DNA of 64,000 nt from Bradyrhizobium arachidis (GTDB taxonomy: Bacteria; Pseudomonadota; Alphaproteobacteria; Rhizobiales; Xanthobacteraceae): contig NZ_CP030050.1 in the NCBI RefSeq assembly GCF_015291705.1, forward strand, positions 8,990,001-9,054,000. Reading direction: 5' to 3'. Below the pieces are notes generated by a model. The model did not search any database. It was given only the letters and a program-made list of their open reading frames with translations, and was not told the origin of the DNA. Of the stretch, positions 1 to 8,639 are shown one piece after another. The translations under genes and the position numbers were made by a program. The first letter of the stretch is position 1; the number at the start of each line of letters is the position of its first letter.

Positions 1-204
1 CGCGCGAGGCAGCGACAGCCCCGGCGATTCGATGATCCGTGTGCGCAGTCCCGGAGATGTTCGCAAGCTGAGATCGATGGTCGGCTGCGACAGCGCGCCG
101 AGCCAGAAGCCGGCCTGTCCGCGCAGCCTGGCGGCTATTGCACCGAGCTTCGCAAAACCCTTCTTCGCGCGCGGTGCCGATTCGCCGTTTTCCAGAGACG
201 CCAT
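1..204 (-). CDS. N-terminal fragment of an unrecognised protein, cut by the window edge
   Basis: The reverse strand reads from an ATG at 204 to the window edge as 68 open codons. GAGGGCAGGCAG just upstream of the ATG is a fair ribosome-binding site. The visible part begins MASLENGESAPRAKKGF and has no signal peptide or motif I recognise. It is kept because the start is well placed and the frame stays open, but the rest lies outside the window and no function can be given. Confidence 0.45.
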   Translation of the reverse strand, partial: MASLENGESAPRAKKGFAKLGAIAARLRGQAGFWLGALSQPTIDLSLRTSPGLRTRIIESPGLSLPRA

Positions 205-331
205 CTGCCTGCCCTCGATCGGGCGATCTGTGCGCTCGCACGTATTAAGGAGCGATAAGCTCAACCTGGCGCTGTCGCCCCAGGGTAAATGAAACCTTCA
301 GAGGCACCCGACAATTTCCCTTTCGGCGCGG

Positions 332-360
332 GAGCAGCGGAGCACATTGCTCCGCCGCTC
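332..360. other. GC-rich hairpin 30 bases past yiaA
   Basis: The arms GCGGAGCA and TGCTCCGC close on a three-base loop. A further GAGC/GCTC pair extends the stem after one mismatch. It lies just past the stop of the reverse-strand gene at 390-665. No T-run follows on that strand, so it may protect the 3' end of the message rather than be an intrinsic terminator. Confidence 0.35.
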
Positions 361-389
361 TTGCTCGTTGCCGGGTTCAAGCCGCTGTC

Positions 390-665
390 TCAAGCCGCCT
401 TGGAGACCTCCATCAGCAGCCGCTCGGCCTTGGCATCCTCGATGCGGTTCATCAGCCGGCTGCTCTCGTGATTGTCGCGCACGGTCTTGGTCAGGGTGAC
501 GCAGGTCTGGATCAGCATCACGATGCCCATGGTGAGATAGCCCTTCATCCAGAGGTCGATCGGCAGGAAGAAGACGCCGAGCGCAACGAGGAAGGCGGAG
601 GCTGCGAAGGACGCGTAAGTGAAGGTCACCCAGGCGCCGCTGTGGGGTTGGCCGTTCTGGTTCAT
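390..665 (-). CDS. YiaA/YiaB-type two-helix inner membrane protein
   Basis: The protein has 91 residues with two hydrophobic helices (about 14-34 and 40-58) joined by a short polar turn, then a charged cytoplasmic tail. This is the shape of the YiaAB two-helix family, small inner-membrane proteins of unknown biochemistry. The start is supported by GGAG ten bases upstream. It lies 54 bases downstream of the pspA-like gene on the same strand, so the two probably form one operon under the TetR-type operators at 1432-1500. A role in membrane stress is inferred only from that pairing. Confidence 0.8.
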   Translation of the reverse strand: MNQNGQPHSGAWVTFTYASFAASAFLVALGVFFLPIDLWMKGYLTMGIVMLIQTCVTLTKTVRDNHESSRLMNRIEDAKAERLLMEVSKAA

Positions 666-719
666 GATGGTCTCCTGTTGGTTCGAATGATGATGGGGTT
701 TGAGAGATCGGGTTCGAGA

Positions 720-1415
720 TCAGGCAGTCGGGGTGCGCTTGGACTTCAACCGCGCCAGCACGTCGTCCGCGGTCGTCTTGAGCCGGGGGCCAAAACCCTG
801 CTCGGCGAGTTTCTCGGCGGTCGCGAGCGGACCGGTGGCCGCGTCGAGCTCGACCAGTGCGTCGTCAGCCGCCTGGGCCTCCAGCTGGCGCTCGCGCAGG
901 CGCCGCAAGGTGCTCTCCGCCTCCGGCAGCGTGGATTCGTAAGGGCGTGCTGCCTCGATACCGCTGCGGCGAAGCGAGCGCACCGCTTCCGAAGCGCGGG
1001 CGACGCGACGGCCGCGGTCGAGCTCGGTGATGCGGGCCTGCGCATTCGCCACATGCCGCTTCAGCCGAACGATCTCGGTCGCGAACAGTGCGCGGGCCGT
1101 CATCGCCGCATCGCGGTCGGCCTCGAGCCCTGCGATGGCTTCGGCCGCTTCCTTGGCGAGATCCTCGCGGCCGCCATCGAGCGCCGCAACCGCGCGCGTC
1201 TCGAGATCGGCGATACGGGCGACGGTCGCCTCGAGCTTGCGGCCTTCCTGCTGGTCCTGGGCGATCGCCAGCGCCAGCGTCCGCTTGCTGCGCTCGACGG
1301 CCGCGGCCGCATCGCGCATCTGCTGGTCGAGGATCAGAAGGGCCGTCCGGTCCTCCAGCTCCTCGCCCGCGGCGGCCACGCTGCCGCGGAAAAGTGTCAC
1401 TACGGTCTTGAACAT
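720..1415 (-). CDS. PspA/IM30 family membrane-stress protein
   Basis: The 231-residue protein starts MFKTVVTLFRG, a short amphipathic N-terminus, and continues as an almost unbroken, alanine- and charge-rich coiled coil, as in PspA/IM30 proteins. That family binds stressed inner membrane and assembles into ESCRT-III-like polymers. A reading frame 16 codons longer exists, but AGGGAG sits eight bases before the ATG at 1415. It also leaves the palindromes at 1432-1500 in the promoter. The yiaA-like gene follows on the same strand. The divergent TetR gene is the likely regulator. Confidence 0.8.
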   Translation of the reverse strand: MFKTVVTLFRGSVAAAGEELEDRTALLILDQQMRDAAAAVERSKRTLALAIAQDQQEGRKLEATVARIADLETRAVAALDGGREDLAKEAAEAIAGLEADRDAAMTARALFATEIVRLKRHVANAQARITELDRGRRVARASEAVRSLRRSGIEAARPYESTLPEAESTLRRLRERQLEAQAADDALVELDAATGPLATAEKLAEQGFGPRLKTTADDVLARLKSKRTPTA

Positions 1416-1431
1416 TGGCTGCTCCCTGTTA

Positions 1432-1500
1432 TGAGCGTTGCTCACAAGCGCTTTGTAGCACATCTTGAGCGTCGCTCAAGATAAATTTGAGCAACGCTCA
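1432..1500. promoter_or_regulatory. Three copies of a TetR-type operator in the divergent promoter
   Basis: Three palindromes share the arms TGAGC and GCTCA around a three-base spacer: TGAGCGTTGCTCA at 1432-1444, CTTGAGCGTCGCTCAAG at 1464-1480 and TGAGCAACGCTCA at 1488-1500. The centres are 34 and 22 bases apart. The DNA lies between the reverse-strand pspA-yiaA pair and the forward TetR gene, so binding could repress both directions. That the neighbouring TetR protein is the ligand is inferred from position. Confidence 0.75.
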
Positions 1501-1516
1501 CAACCTTGGTTAACAA

Positions 1517-2125
1517 ATGTCTAAAGCCTTGGAACGTCGAGAGAAACTTCGGGCCGACCTGATCCTGGCGGCAGAACGGATGATCGCAAGCCGCGGATTG
1601 GCCGGCCTGAAAACCCGCGATCTCGCCCGCGAGATCGGCTGCGCCAATGGTGCGGTCTACAATCTCGTGGCCGATGTGGACGAGCTGATCCTGCGCGTCG
1701 GCTCGCGCACGCTGCTTCGCCTCGACGAAGCACTCAGCGCGGCGGAGAGCGCGGGCGAGCCATCGCCGCAGGAGACGTTGGTTCGCATCGCGATCGCCTA
1801 TTGCGATTTCGCCGCGGAGAATCTCGAACTCTGGCGCGCGCTGTTCGAGCACCGCATGGAGGCCGGCAAGGCCGTGCCCGACTGGTCGATCGACGACCAG
1901 ATGCAGCTGTTCCGCCACATCTACCAGCCGCTGGCCGTCCTGTTTCCAAAGCGCAGCCCCGAGGAGCTCGGCATCACCGCACGCAGCCTGTTCTCGGCCG
2001 TGCATGGCATGGTGGCGCTGGGGCTTGAGCAGAAGCTGGTCGCAGTTCCCCTGCCGGCGCTGCGCAAGGAGATCGCGGGCCTCGTGCGTGCGATGATCGA
2101 CGGGATGATCGCGCGGGCGGCGTAG
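1517..2125 (+). CDS. TetR/AcrR family transcriptional regulator
   Basis: The protein has 202 residues. The N-terminal TetR domain (about 10-60) carries a helix-turn-helix at roughly residues 32-52, containing the motif IGCANGAVYNLVADVDELI. The all-helical C-terminal half resembles the WHG-type ligand-binding domain. No strong ribosome-binding site precedes the ATG. The gene faces pspA-yiaA across a promoter holding three matching palindromes, which suggests an autoregulated repressor of a membrane-stress pair. The effector is unknown. Confidence 0.85.
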   Translation: MSKALERREKLRADLILAAERMIASRGLAGLKTRDLAREIGCANGAVYNLVADVDELILRVGSRTLLRLDEALSAAESAGEPSPQETLVRIAIAYCDFAAENLELWRALFEHRMEAGKAVPDWSIDDQMQLFRHIYQPLAVLFPKRSPEELGITARSLFSAVHGMVALGLEQKLVAVPLPALRKEIAGLVRAMIDGMIARAA

Positions 2126-2234
2126 AGAGTGCGCGGCAAAACGACCGGCTGACTAAAATTTCGCCTGTCGCATCGCGCACGCCGCCCTTAGCCTTCGTGG
2201 CGGAACGTCCCCTTGTCTCGCTCCGGAGTCTCCC

Positions 2235-3689
2235 ATGCCCCTCCTCATCCGCGGCGGCACCGTCGTCAATCACGATCATTTGCGCCGCGCGGACGTGCTG
2301 ATCGACGGCAAGACGATCGTGGCGATGGGTACGTCGCTCGAGGCCCCCACTGGCGCCGAAATCATCGACGCCGGCGGCGCCTACGTCATGCCGGGCGGAA
2401 TCGATCCGCACACCCATCTCGAGATGCCGTTCATGGGCACGGTGACCGCCGACGATTTCGAATCGGGAACGAAGGCGGCGCTCGCCGGCGGCACCACGAT
2501 GGTGGTGGATTTCTGCCTGCCCGATCCCGGCCAGTCGATGCTCGCGGCCTATCAGGAGTGGCGGCACAAATCCGAGAAGGCGGTGACCGACTACGGCTTC
2601 CACATGGCGGTGACGTCTTGGTCGAAGCAGATCCATGACGAGATGGAGACCGTGGTCAAAACCTACGGGGTCAACACCTTCAAGCATTTCATGGCCTACA
2701 AGGGCGCGCTGATGGTGAACGACGACGAGCTCTACAACTCGTTCGCGCGCTGCGCCCATCTCGGCGCCATGCCCGTGGTCCATGCGGAGAACGGCGACGT
2801 GGTCGCGTTGATGCAGGATGCGCTGATCGCGCGCGGCGTCACCGGCCCCGAAGGCCACGCTTACTCCCGGCCGCCGGAGGTCGAGGGCGAAGCCACCAAC
2901 CGCGCCATCATGATCGCTGATATGACGGGCACGCCAGTCTATATCGTGCACACCAGCTGCCGCGAGGCACATGAGGCGATCGCCCGGGCGCGGGCGGCTG
3001 GCAAGCGCGTCTATGGCGAGCCGCTGATCCAGCATCTGCTGCTCGATGCCGACGAATACCAGAACAGGGACTGGGATCATTCCGCTCAGCGCGTGATGTC
3101 GCCGCCGTTCCGCGACAAGTCTCACCAGGACAGTCTGTGGGCCGGCCTTCAGTCCGGCTCGCTCCAGGTGGTCGCCACCGACCACTGTGCCTTCACCACG
3201 GAGCAGAAGCGGTTCGGGCTCGGCGATTTCAGGAAGATCCCGAACGGCACCGGCGGCCTCGAAGACCGACTGGGGCTGCTCTGGACCGCGGGCGTCGCCA
3301 CGGGACGGCTGACCAAGGAGGAGTTCGTCGCGGTCACCTCGGCCAACATCGCCCGCATCCTCAACATCTATCCGCGCAAGGGCGCGGTCGCGGTCGGCTC
3401 GGATGCCGATATCGTGCTGTGGGACCCCAAGGCGAGCAAGACCATCAGCGCCAAGCGGCAGATGAGCAAGATCGATTACAATGTGTTCGAGGGCTTTGCC
3501 TGCACCGGCGGGCCGGCCGCGACGCTGTCGCGCGGCCGCGTCGTCTGGAAGGAAGGCGATCTGCGCGCCGAGGCCGGCGATGGGCGTTACGTCGAACGTC
3601 CCGCCTTCTCGCCGGTGCATGTGGCGAATTCAACCTGGAAGGAGCTGACCGCCCCGCGCGCGGTCGCACGCGGCGCGGTGACGCCGTAG
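2235..3689 (+). CDS. hydA: Dihydropyrimidinase (D-hydantoinase)
   Basis: This 484-residue amidohydrolase-superfamily enzyme opens the ring of dihydrouracil or dihydrothymine in reductive pyrimidine breakdown. The binuclear zinc ligands are visible: H59 and H61 in DPHTHLEMPF, the lysine to be carboxylated at K156 (FMAYKGAL), H183, H239 and D316 (ATDHCAF). Length matches the family. CGGAG six bases before the ATG supports the start. The other genes of the pathway (preTA, ureidopropionase) are not in the window. The TetR gene ends 110 bases upstream, so co-regulation is possible but not shown. Confidence 0.9.
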   Translation: MPLLIRGGTVVNHDHLRRADVLIDGKTIVAMGTSLEAPTGAEIIDAGGAYVMPGGIDPHTHLEMPFMGTVTADDFESGTKAALAGGTTMVVDFCLPDPGQSMLAAYQEWRHKSEKAVTDYGFHMAVTSWSKQIHDEMETVVKTYGVNTFKHFMAYKGALMVNDDELYNSFARCAHLGAMPVVHAENGDVVALMQDALIARGVTGPEGHAYSRPPEVEGEATNRAIMIADMTGTPVYIVHTSCREAHEAIARARAAGKRVYGEPLIQHLLLDADEYQNRDWDHSAQRVMSPPFRDKSHQDSLWAGLQSGSLQVVATDHCAFTTEQKRFGLGDFRKIPNGTGGLEDRLGLLWTAGVATGRLTKEEFVAVTSANIARILNIYPRKGAVAVGSDADIVLWDPKASKTISAKRQMSKIDYNVFEGFACTGGPAATLSRGRVVWKEGDLRAEAGDGRYVERPAFSPVHVANSTWKELTAPRAVARGAVTP

Positions 3690-3693
3690 TTGC

Positions 3694-4371
3694 TCAGGCC
3701 GCCTTGCCCGCCCGCAACCGGTCCAGCACCGGCAACAGCTCGGACGGATCAGGACGATGAGTATAGTCCGGGTTCACCTCCGCATAAGCAATGATGCCGT
3801 CGCGACCGATGACGTAGCGCGCGGGCATCGGCAGCACCCAGGACGGGTCATCGTTGAACGTCGGCAGATCGTTCTTGAATGACTTGTAGAGCGCGACGAG
3901 AGCTTCCGGCAGTGCGAAGCGAATGCCGAAGGCGTCGGCGACCTCGCTCCTGACGTCACTCAGGATCGGGAACGACAGCTTGTTGTCGCGCTCGGACTTG
4001 CGGCTGTTCGGCGCGGTCTGCGGCGAGATCGCAACCAAGCTCGCGCCGTGCGCGGCGATCGCCGGTAGCGCCTCCTGGAGCGCCTGGAGCTCGAGGTTGC
4101 AGTAGGGGCACCAAACGCCGCGATAGAACGACACGACCAGCGGTCCCTTCGCGAGCAGATCGCGCGAGGCGACCTGCTTGCCGTCGGGATCTTTGAGGAT
4201 GAATTCCGGCGCGGCGTCGCCGGCCTTCTTCGCGCGCTGCGCCTGGCCGCTGGCGATCAGTTCGGCGGTGGCGCGGTGCATGGTGTCCAGCGCCTCCTTC
4301 GTCGGTTTGATCGGAAAGCGGCCGCCTTCGAAATCGGCTTTGAAGGCGTCGAGTCGGTCTTGCAGGGCCAT
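3694..4371 (-). CDS. Peroxiredoxin-like AhpC/TSA family protein
   Basis: The 225-residue protein has a thioredoxin-fold core with GVWCPYC at C88 and C91, the position of the peroxidatic cysteine. The family consists of thiol peroxidases or disulfide reductases acting on hydroperoxides. The CxxC spacing resembles thioredoxin more than a classical two-Cys peroxiredoxin. An ATG four codons upstream (4383) is also open, but GGAG lies six bases before the ATG at 4371, which favours the shorter form. The gene faces the broken LysR gene across an 85-base promoter with a perfect palindrome, so LysR control was probable when that gene was intact. Confidence 0.82.
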   Translation of the reverse strand: MALQDRLDAFKADFEGGRFPIKPTKEALDTMHRATAELIASGQAQRAKKAGDAAPEFILKDPDGKQVASRDLLAKGPLVVSFYRGVWCPYCNLELQALQEALPAIAAHGASLVAISPQTAPNSRKSERDNKLSFPILSDVRSEVADAFGIRFALPEALVALYKSFKNDLPTFNDDPSWVLPMPARYVIGRDGIIAYAEVNPDYTHRPDPSELLPVLDRLRAGKAA

Positions 4372-4436
4372 GGGAAACTCCATCGGTTGCTGTTGGCCCG
4401 CTCTAATTGGATTATTTGAAAATGAATGGGTATATG

Positions 4437-4448
4437 GTCCATATGGAC
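4437..4448. promoter_or_regulatory. Perfect 12-base palindrome between peroxiredoxin and LysR genes
   Basis: GTCCATATGGAC is its own reverse complement and overlaps a TATGG direct repeat. It sits in the short divergent promoter, 21 bases before the LysR start. Its position suits an autoregulatory operator. Binding by the LysR protein is inference. Confidence 0.45.
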
Positions 4449-4468
4449 AACATTTATCCGGATTTCAA

Positions 4469-5340
4469 ATGAGTGACCGATTGCAGGAACTGGCCGTGTT
4501 CGTCCGTGCGGCGGAGAGCGGCAGCTTTTCACAGGCGGCACGCGAGCTGGCCCTGTCGCAGCCCTCGGTGTCGCGCATCATCGGCGAATTGGAAACACGT
4601 CTCGGCGTCAAGCTGCTGCTGCGAACCACACGCAGGATCACCGTCACCGACGCCGGTGCGCTGTTCCTGACCCGCGCCCGCGAAGTGCTCGCAGACATTG
4701 AAGATGCCGAGGACGCCGCGCGCGGCATCGATTCCCTGCGCGGGACGCTGCGCATTACGATGCCGATCGTCTACGGCACGAGACACATTATTCCGCGCCT
4801 CTCGAAATTCCTTGACGCGCATCCCATGCTGCGCGTCGAGCTGTCGGTTGCCGACGAGCGGCATAATCTCGTCGTGGAAGGCACCGACGTCGCGATCAGG
4901 CTCGGCCCGCTGAGCGACTCCGGCTTTGGCGCACGGAAGCTTGCGACCCTGCCGCGCTTTCTCGCCGCATCGCCGTCCTATCTGGCCAAACGCGGCACGC
5001 CGAAGACGCCGGCCGATCTCGCCTCGCATGATTGCATCTTCGGTCCCGGCCTGTTCGGCCACACCACGTGGTCGTTCACCCGCAACGGTGCCGAGACCTC
5101 GGTCGATGTCCGCGGCCGCATCACCACCGATTCCGGCCCCGGCGTGTTCGCGAGCGTGCTGGCCGGTCTCGGCATCGCGATGACCTCGCCGGTGATGGCC
5201 GGTCCCGAGACGCGCTGGTGCCTGTGCTGAAGAGCTACAAGCTCGCACCTGTCGACGTCTACGCCGTGTTCCCCGCGGGTCCGCGTCCCTCGACCAAGGT
5301 GCGTGCGCTGGTCGATTTCCTGGCGGAGGAGTTGAGATAG
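4469..5340 (+). pseudogene. LysR family regulator interrupted by a frameshift near 5205
   Basis: The frame opens MSDRLQELAVFVRAAESG, a typical LysR winged helix (residues 1-60), and continues through the substrate-binding domain to SPVMAGPE. It then runs into a TGA at 5228-5230 after 253 residues. The expected C-terminus, LVPVLKSYKLAPVDVYAVF through to DFLAEELR, is present in another forward frame and stops at 5340. Restoring one base, for example ACGGCG in place of ACGCG around 5205, would join them into about 290 residues, the family's normal length. Either the gene has lost its last 35 or so residues or the base is a sequencing error. The divergent peroxiredoxin is the likely target. Confidence 0.75.
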
Positions 5341-5376
5341 GCCAGGAGCGGATGCGACGTCGTGAAGCGCGGCTGA

Positions 5377-5391
5377 TGGCATGCGCCTTGC
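5377..5391 (+). promoter_or_regulatory. Sigma-54 (RpoN) promoter for the peptide-binding protein gene
   Basis: TGGCATGCGCCTTGC matches the -24/-12 consensus TGGCACG-N4-TTGC with one mismatch and has exactly ten bases between the GG and GC doublets. Transcription would start near 5402, giving a leader of about 27 bases that contains the ribosome-binding site of the gene at 5429. No activator site was identified. Confidence 0.6.
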
Positions 5392-5428
5392 CTCTTTAGG
5401 GCGTAAATTTCTCGCAAAAGAGGCACCG

Positions 5429-7051
5429 ATGAGAGCATCACCTTTTGACATCACTCGCCGCAATTTGGTGCTCGGCGGCCTCGGCATCGCCGGAATGACA
5501 GCATTCGCTCCCCGCTTCGCCTCTGCCCAGGGACGCAGTGAGACGCTTCTGGTGGTGCAGGAGCTCGGGCCGAACTCGCTCGACATGCAGGGCGTCGGCT
5601 CCAACCAGACCGTGAACGGCCTGTCCTGGAATTGCTACGACCGCCTGCTGACCTATGCCTCGAAGACGCTCCCGGACGGGACGGTCTCGTACGACCGCGA
5701 GAAGCTCGCGCCTGAGCTCGCGGAAAGCTGGGAGGTCGCGGCCGACGGCATGTCCTGCACCTTCAAGCTTCGCAAAGACGCGAAATTCCACGACGGCACG
5801 CCTGTGACCGCCCAGGACGTCAAATGGTCGTTCGATCGCGCGGTGAAAGTCGGCGGCTTTCCGACCTTCCAGATGTCAGCGGGATCGCTGGAGAAGCCCG
5901 AGCAGTTCGTGGTGGTCGACGACCATACCTTCCGCATCGACTATGTGCGCAAGGACAAGATGCTGCTGTTCAACGTCGCCGTCGTCGTTCCCTTCATCAT
6001 CAACTCGGAGCTTGCGAAGAAGAACGCGACCGCCGAGGACCCCTGGGCGCTGGCCTGGCTGAAGAACAACGAGGCAGGCGGCGGCGCCTACAGGATCGAG
6101 AGCTGGAAGCCCGGCAGCGAGACCGTGCTGGCACGCTTCGATGACTGGAAGAGCGGACCACTGCCGAAGGTCAAGCGCGTCATCGCGCGCGACGTGCCCT
6201 CCGCCGGCACGCGCCGCGCCATGCTGGAGCGCGGCGATGCCGATATTTCCAGCGGCTTTGCGCCGCGCGACTTCGAGCAGATCATCAGGGAGGGCAAGGT
6301 CAAGGTCTCCGGCGTGCCGATCCCGAATGCGCTCTGGTACGTCGCGCTGAACACCGCAAAGCCGCCGTTCGACAATGCGAAGCTGCGCCAGGCCATCGCC
6401 TGGGCGATGCCCTATGAGCAGATCCAGAGCAGCGCGTTCTTCGGGCGCGCCGTTCCCATGTACGGCGGGCCTGCCGAAGTCTCAAAACCGGTCTGGCCGC
6501 AGCCGTTTCCCTATGTCACCGATCTCGACAAGGCCAAGGCGCTGATGAAGGAAGCGGGCTTCGAGGCCGGCCTTGAGACGACCTTGTCGCTCGACGCGGG
6601 CACCGCGACCGTCGGCGAACCGACCGCCATCCTGATCCAGGAGAGCCTCGCCAAGATCGGCATCAAGACGTCAATCGAAAAAATCCCCGGCGCCAACTGG
6701 CGCACGACGCTCAACAAGAAGGAGCTGCCGCTCGCGCTCAACCGCTTCAGCGGCTGGCTCGATTATCCCGAGTATTACTTCTACTGGAATTTTCACGGCA
6801 ACAATTCGATCTTCAACATATCCTCCTACCAGAACAAGGAGATGGACGCGCTGATCGAGAAAGCGCGCTTCACCACGGATGCAGCGGAGTACGACAAGGC
6901 GGTGAAGGATTTCATCGCACTCTGCATGCGCGACGTTCCGGTCGTCCCGCTCAATCAGCCGATCCACGACGTCGCCATGCAAAAAGCCGTCACCGGCTAC
7001 GAATTCTGGTTTCACCGCGAGCCGGACTACCGCCAGTTCGCGAAATCATAG
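5429..7051 (+). CDS. ABC transporter solute-binding protein, family 5 (oligopeptide/dipeptide type)
   Basis: The 540-residue protein has a twin-arginine-like signal (TRRNLVLGGLGIAG followed by FASAQ), so it is probably exported folded. The body matches DppA/OppA-type proteins that capture peptides, opines or related solutes in the periplasm, including the block KLAPELAESWEVAADG. A longer frame starts at 5381, but AGAGG eight bases before the ATG at 5429 fits better. No permease or ATPase genes lie nearby, so it must use a transporter encoded elsewhere. The sigma-54 promoter at 5377 suggests nitrogen-linked expression. The ligand is unknown. Confidence 0.85.
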   Translation: MRASPFDITRRNLVLGGLGIAGMTAFAPRFASAQGRSETLLVVQELGPNSLDMQGVGSNQTVNGLSWNCYDRLLTYASKTLPDGTVSYDREKLAPELAESWEVAADGMSCTFKLRKDAKFHDGTPVTAQDVKWSFDRAVKVGGFPTFQMSAGSLEKPEQFVVVDDHTFRIDYVRKDKMLLFNVAVVVPFIINSELAKKNATAEDPWALAWLKNNEAGGGAYRIESWKPGSETVLARFDDWKSGPLPKVKRVIARDVPSAGTRRAMLERGDADISSGFAPRDFEQIIREGKVKVSGVPIPNALWYVALNTAKPPFDNAKLRQAIAWAMPYEQIQSSAFFGRAVPMYGGPAEVSKPVWPQPFPYVTDLDKAKALMKEAGFEAGLETTLSLDAGTATVGEPTAILIQESLAKIGIKTSIEKIPGANWRTTLNKKELPLALNRFSGWLDYPEYYFYWNFHGNNSIFNISSYQNKEMDALIEKARFTTDAAEYDKAVKDFIALCMRDVPVVPLNQPIHDVAMQKAVTGYEFWFHREPDYRQFAKS

Positions 7052-8452
7052 CTTGGCGCGCCGAAGGTTCGACGTGTTCTCGTCGTCATGGCCGGGCTTG
7101 TCCCGGCCATCCACGCCTTGCCTCTTTGCATCGAGAACGTGGATGCCCGGGACAAGCCCGGGCATGACGAGACGTTGCAGCCGCGCCGCGCTCGCATGCA
7201 ACATCGCCGCATCGAGCCTGCCCTGCCGTGATCCCTGCAGGGCGCAGGAAAAGACCCGGTAGAACTGCGCGCCGTCATAGGCGACCAGCAGCAAATCGAC
7301 GCCGGCATTGATCGCCTCGACCACGGCTTTGCAGACGTCGTTCTGGTAGATCGCGCCCATCACGAGGTCGTCGGTCATGACGACGCCCTGATAGCCCCAT
7401 TTGCCGCGGATGATCCCGTCGACGACGCGCTTCGAATGCGAAGCGGCGCGATCGGGATCGACGGCGGTGAGCGTGACGTGCCCGACCATCAGCGCGCTGC
7501 GCGAATGCGACAGCACCTCGCGGAACGGCAGCCAGTCGGTTGCCTCCAGTTCCTTGACGGGAGTGTCGAGATTGGCGCTGAAATGATGCGTGTCGGTGCG
7601 CACGCGACCGATGCCGGGAAAGTGCTTGAGCGTCGCGCCGACGCCTGTCTCTTCCAGCCCGCGGACATAGGCGCTCGCGATCGTGCTGACGACGACGGGA
7701 TCGCTCGCGATGGCGCGCCGGCCGATTAGCGTGTGGAAATCGAGGCGGTTGCGCCGCTGCGGCGGCTTCAGATCGAGCACCGGCGCGAGATTGAGGTTGA
7801 CGCCGAGCCCGGCAAGTTCTCGGCCGTGGATGCGGCCGAACTCTTCGGCCTTGGCCTGCTGGTCATCAGGCGCTAGCCCGGTGAGCGTCGCCAGCGCCGG
7901 CACCTTGGTCAGCGGCGGCGCGAGATGCCCGACGATGCCGCCTTCCTGATCGGCGGCGACGACCAGCGGCGGGAGATTCGCGGCACGCCGCTTGTCCTGG
8001 AGCGCCGCGATGTCGGCGCGCAGTGCTTCGATCGTCCGCCCACGGATATTGTGCCTGGTGACGTAGACGCCGCCGATCAATCCCTGCTCGGCAAGGCGCG
8101 CGACCTCGGGAAAGGAAGAATAGCCGACCATGAAGTGAGGCCCGAGCTGACGCGTCTCGGCTGCGCCGGCAGAAAGAACGTCGTGCTTGCGTAGCTCGAA
8201 CCTGAGATGGGCTGCTAGCATCAGGACCGGCGGCAGGCACCACAGCATGACGAGCAGCTTGCCTGCGATGGTGCGCCAGCGCCCTCTCCGGAGCAGGACG
8301 ATGACGATCAGGATGCTTGCGACGACAAGCGCGATGTTTCCGGCGCCGCGCAGCGGGACCAGATAGGGATCGTTCTTGTTCGCGGCCACGAATGCGACGA
8401 ATGGCGCGGCAAGCCAGAGCAGGATGAGACCGATACGGCGGAGGAATTGCAT
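7046..8452 (-). CDS. Membrane-anchored glycoside hydrolase family 3 protein (NagZ-like)
   Basis: The 468-residue product has hydrophobic segments at about 5-24, 38-55 and 64-80, then a GH3 N-terminal domain. The NagZ signature is clear: KHFPGIGR with TDTH following, and MTDDLVMGA with the presumed nucleophile aspartate. NagZ enzymes remove N-acetylglucosamine from cell-wall fragments. Three membrane segments are unusual for that enzyme. Residues about 428-456 are encoded by a dispersed palindromic repeat, so the last 40 residues probably replace the original C-terminus. The 3' end overlaps the convergent binding-protein gene by six bases. Confidence 0.8.
   Translation of the reverse strand: MQFLRRIGLILLWLAAPFVAFVAANKNDPYLVPLRGAGNIALVVASILIVIVLLRRGRWRTIAGKLLVMLWCLPPVLMLAAHLRFELRKHDVLSAGAAETRQLGPHFMVGYSSFPEVARLAEQGLIGGVYVTRHNIRGRTIEALRADIAALQDKRRAANLPPLVVAADQEGGIVGHLAPPLTKVPALATLTGLAPDDQQAKAEEFGRIHGRELAGLGVNLNLAPVLDLKPPQRRNRLDFHTLIGRRAIASDPVVVSTIASAYVRGLEETGVGATLKHFPGIGRVRTDTHHFSANLDTPVKELEATDWLPFREVLSHSRSALMVGHVTLTAVDPDRAASHSKRVVDGIIRGKWGYQGVVMTDDLVMGAIYQNDVCKAVVEAINAGVDLLLVAYDGAQFYRVFSCALQGSRQGRLDAAMLHASAARLQRLVMPGLVPGIHVLDAKRQGVDGRDKPGHDDENTSNLRRAKL
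7084..7170. repeat. Dispersed palindromic repeat, family with core GGGCTTGTCCCGG
   Basis: Two GC-rich hairpins (GCCGGGCTTGTCCCGGC on the left, CCCGGGACAAGCCCGGG on the right) are set as an inverted pair around a short spacer. Related copies lie at 41743-41770 and 44816-44917. This copy is inside the 3' end of the GH3 gene and encodes part of its protein. Confidence 0.8.
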
Positions 8453-8639
8453 GATGCGTCACGCCCAAGGTGATGAACGCATCGCACCTATCAGGGCGAC
8501 TGAAGCTGCGCGAGGGGCAAAGGCGCACCTGCACGAAAACTGCAAAAGACTCCTGAAACCGTGCAGACGAAGGCCCCGGCTTCTGCGCAAGCGCCGTGCA
8601 GACTGCACGATATCGCTATTCACGAAAGGTCATTTGCAG

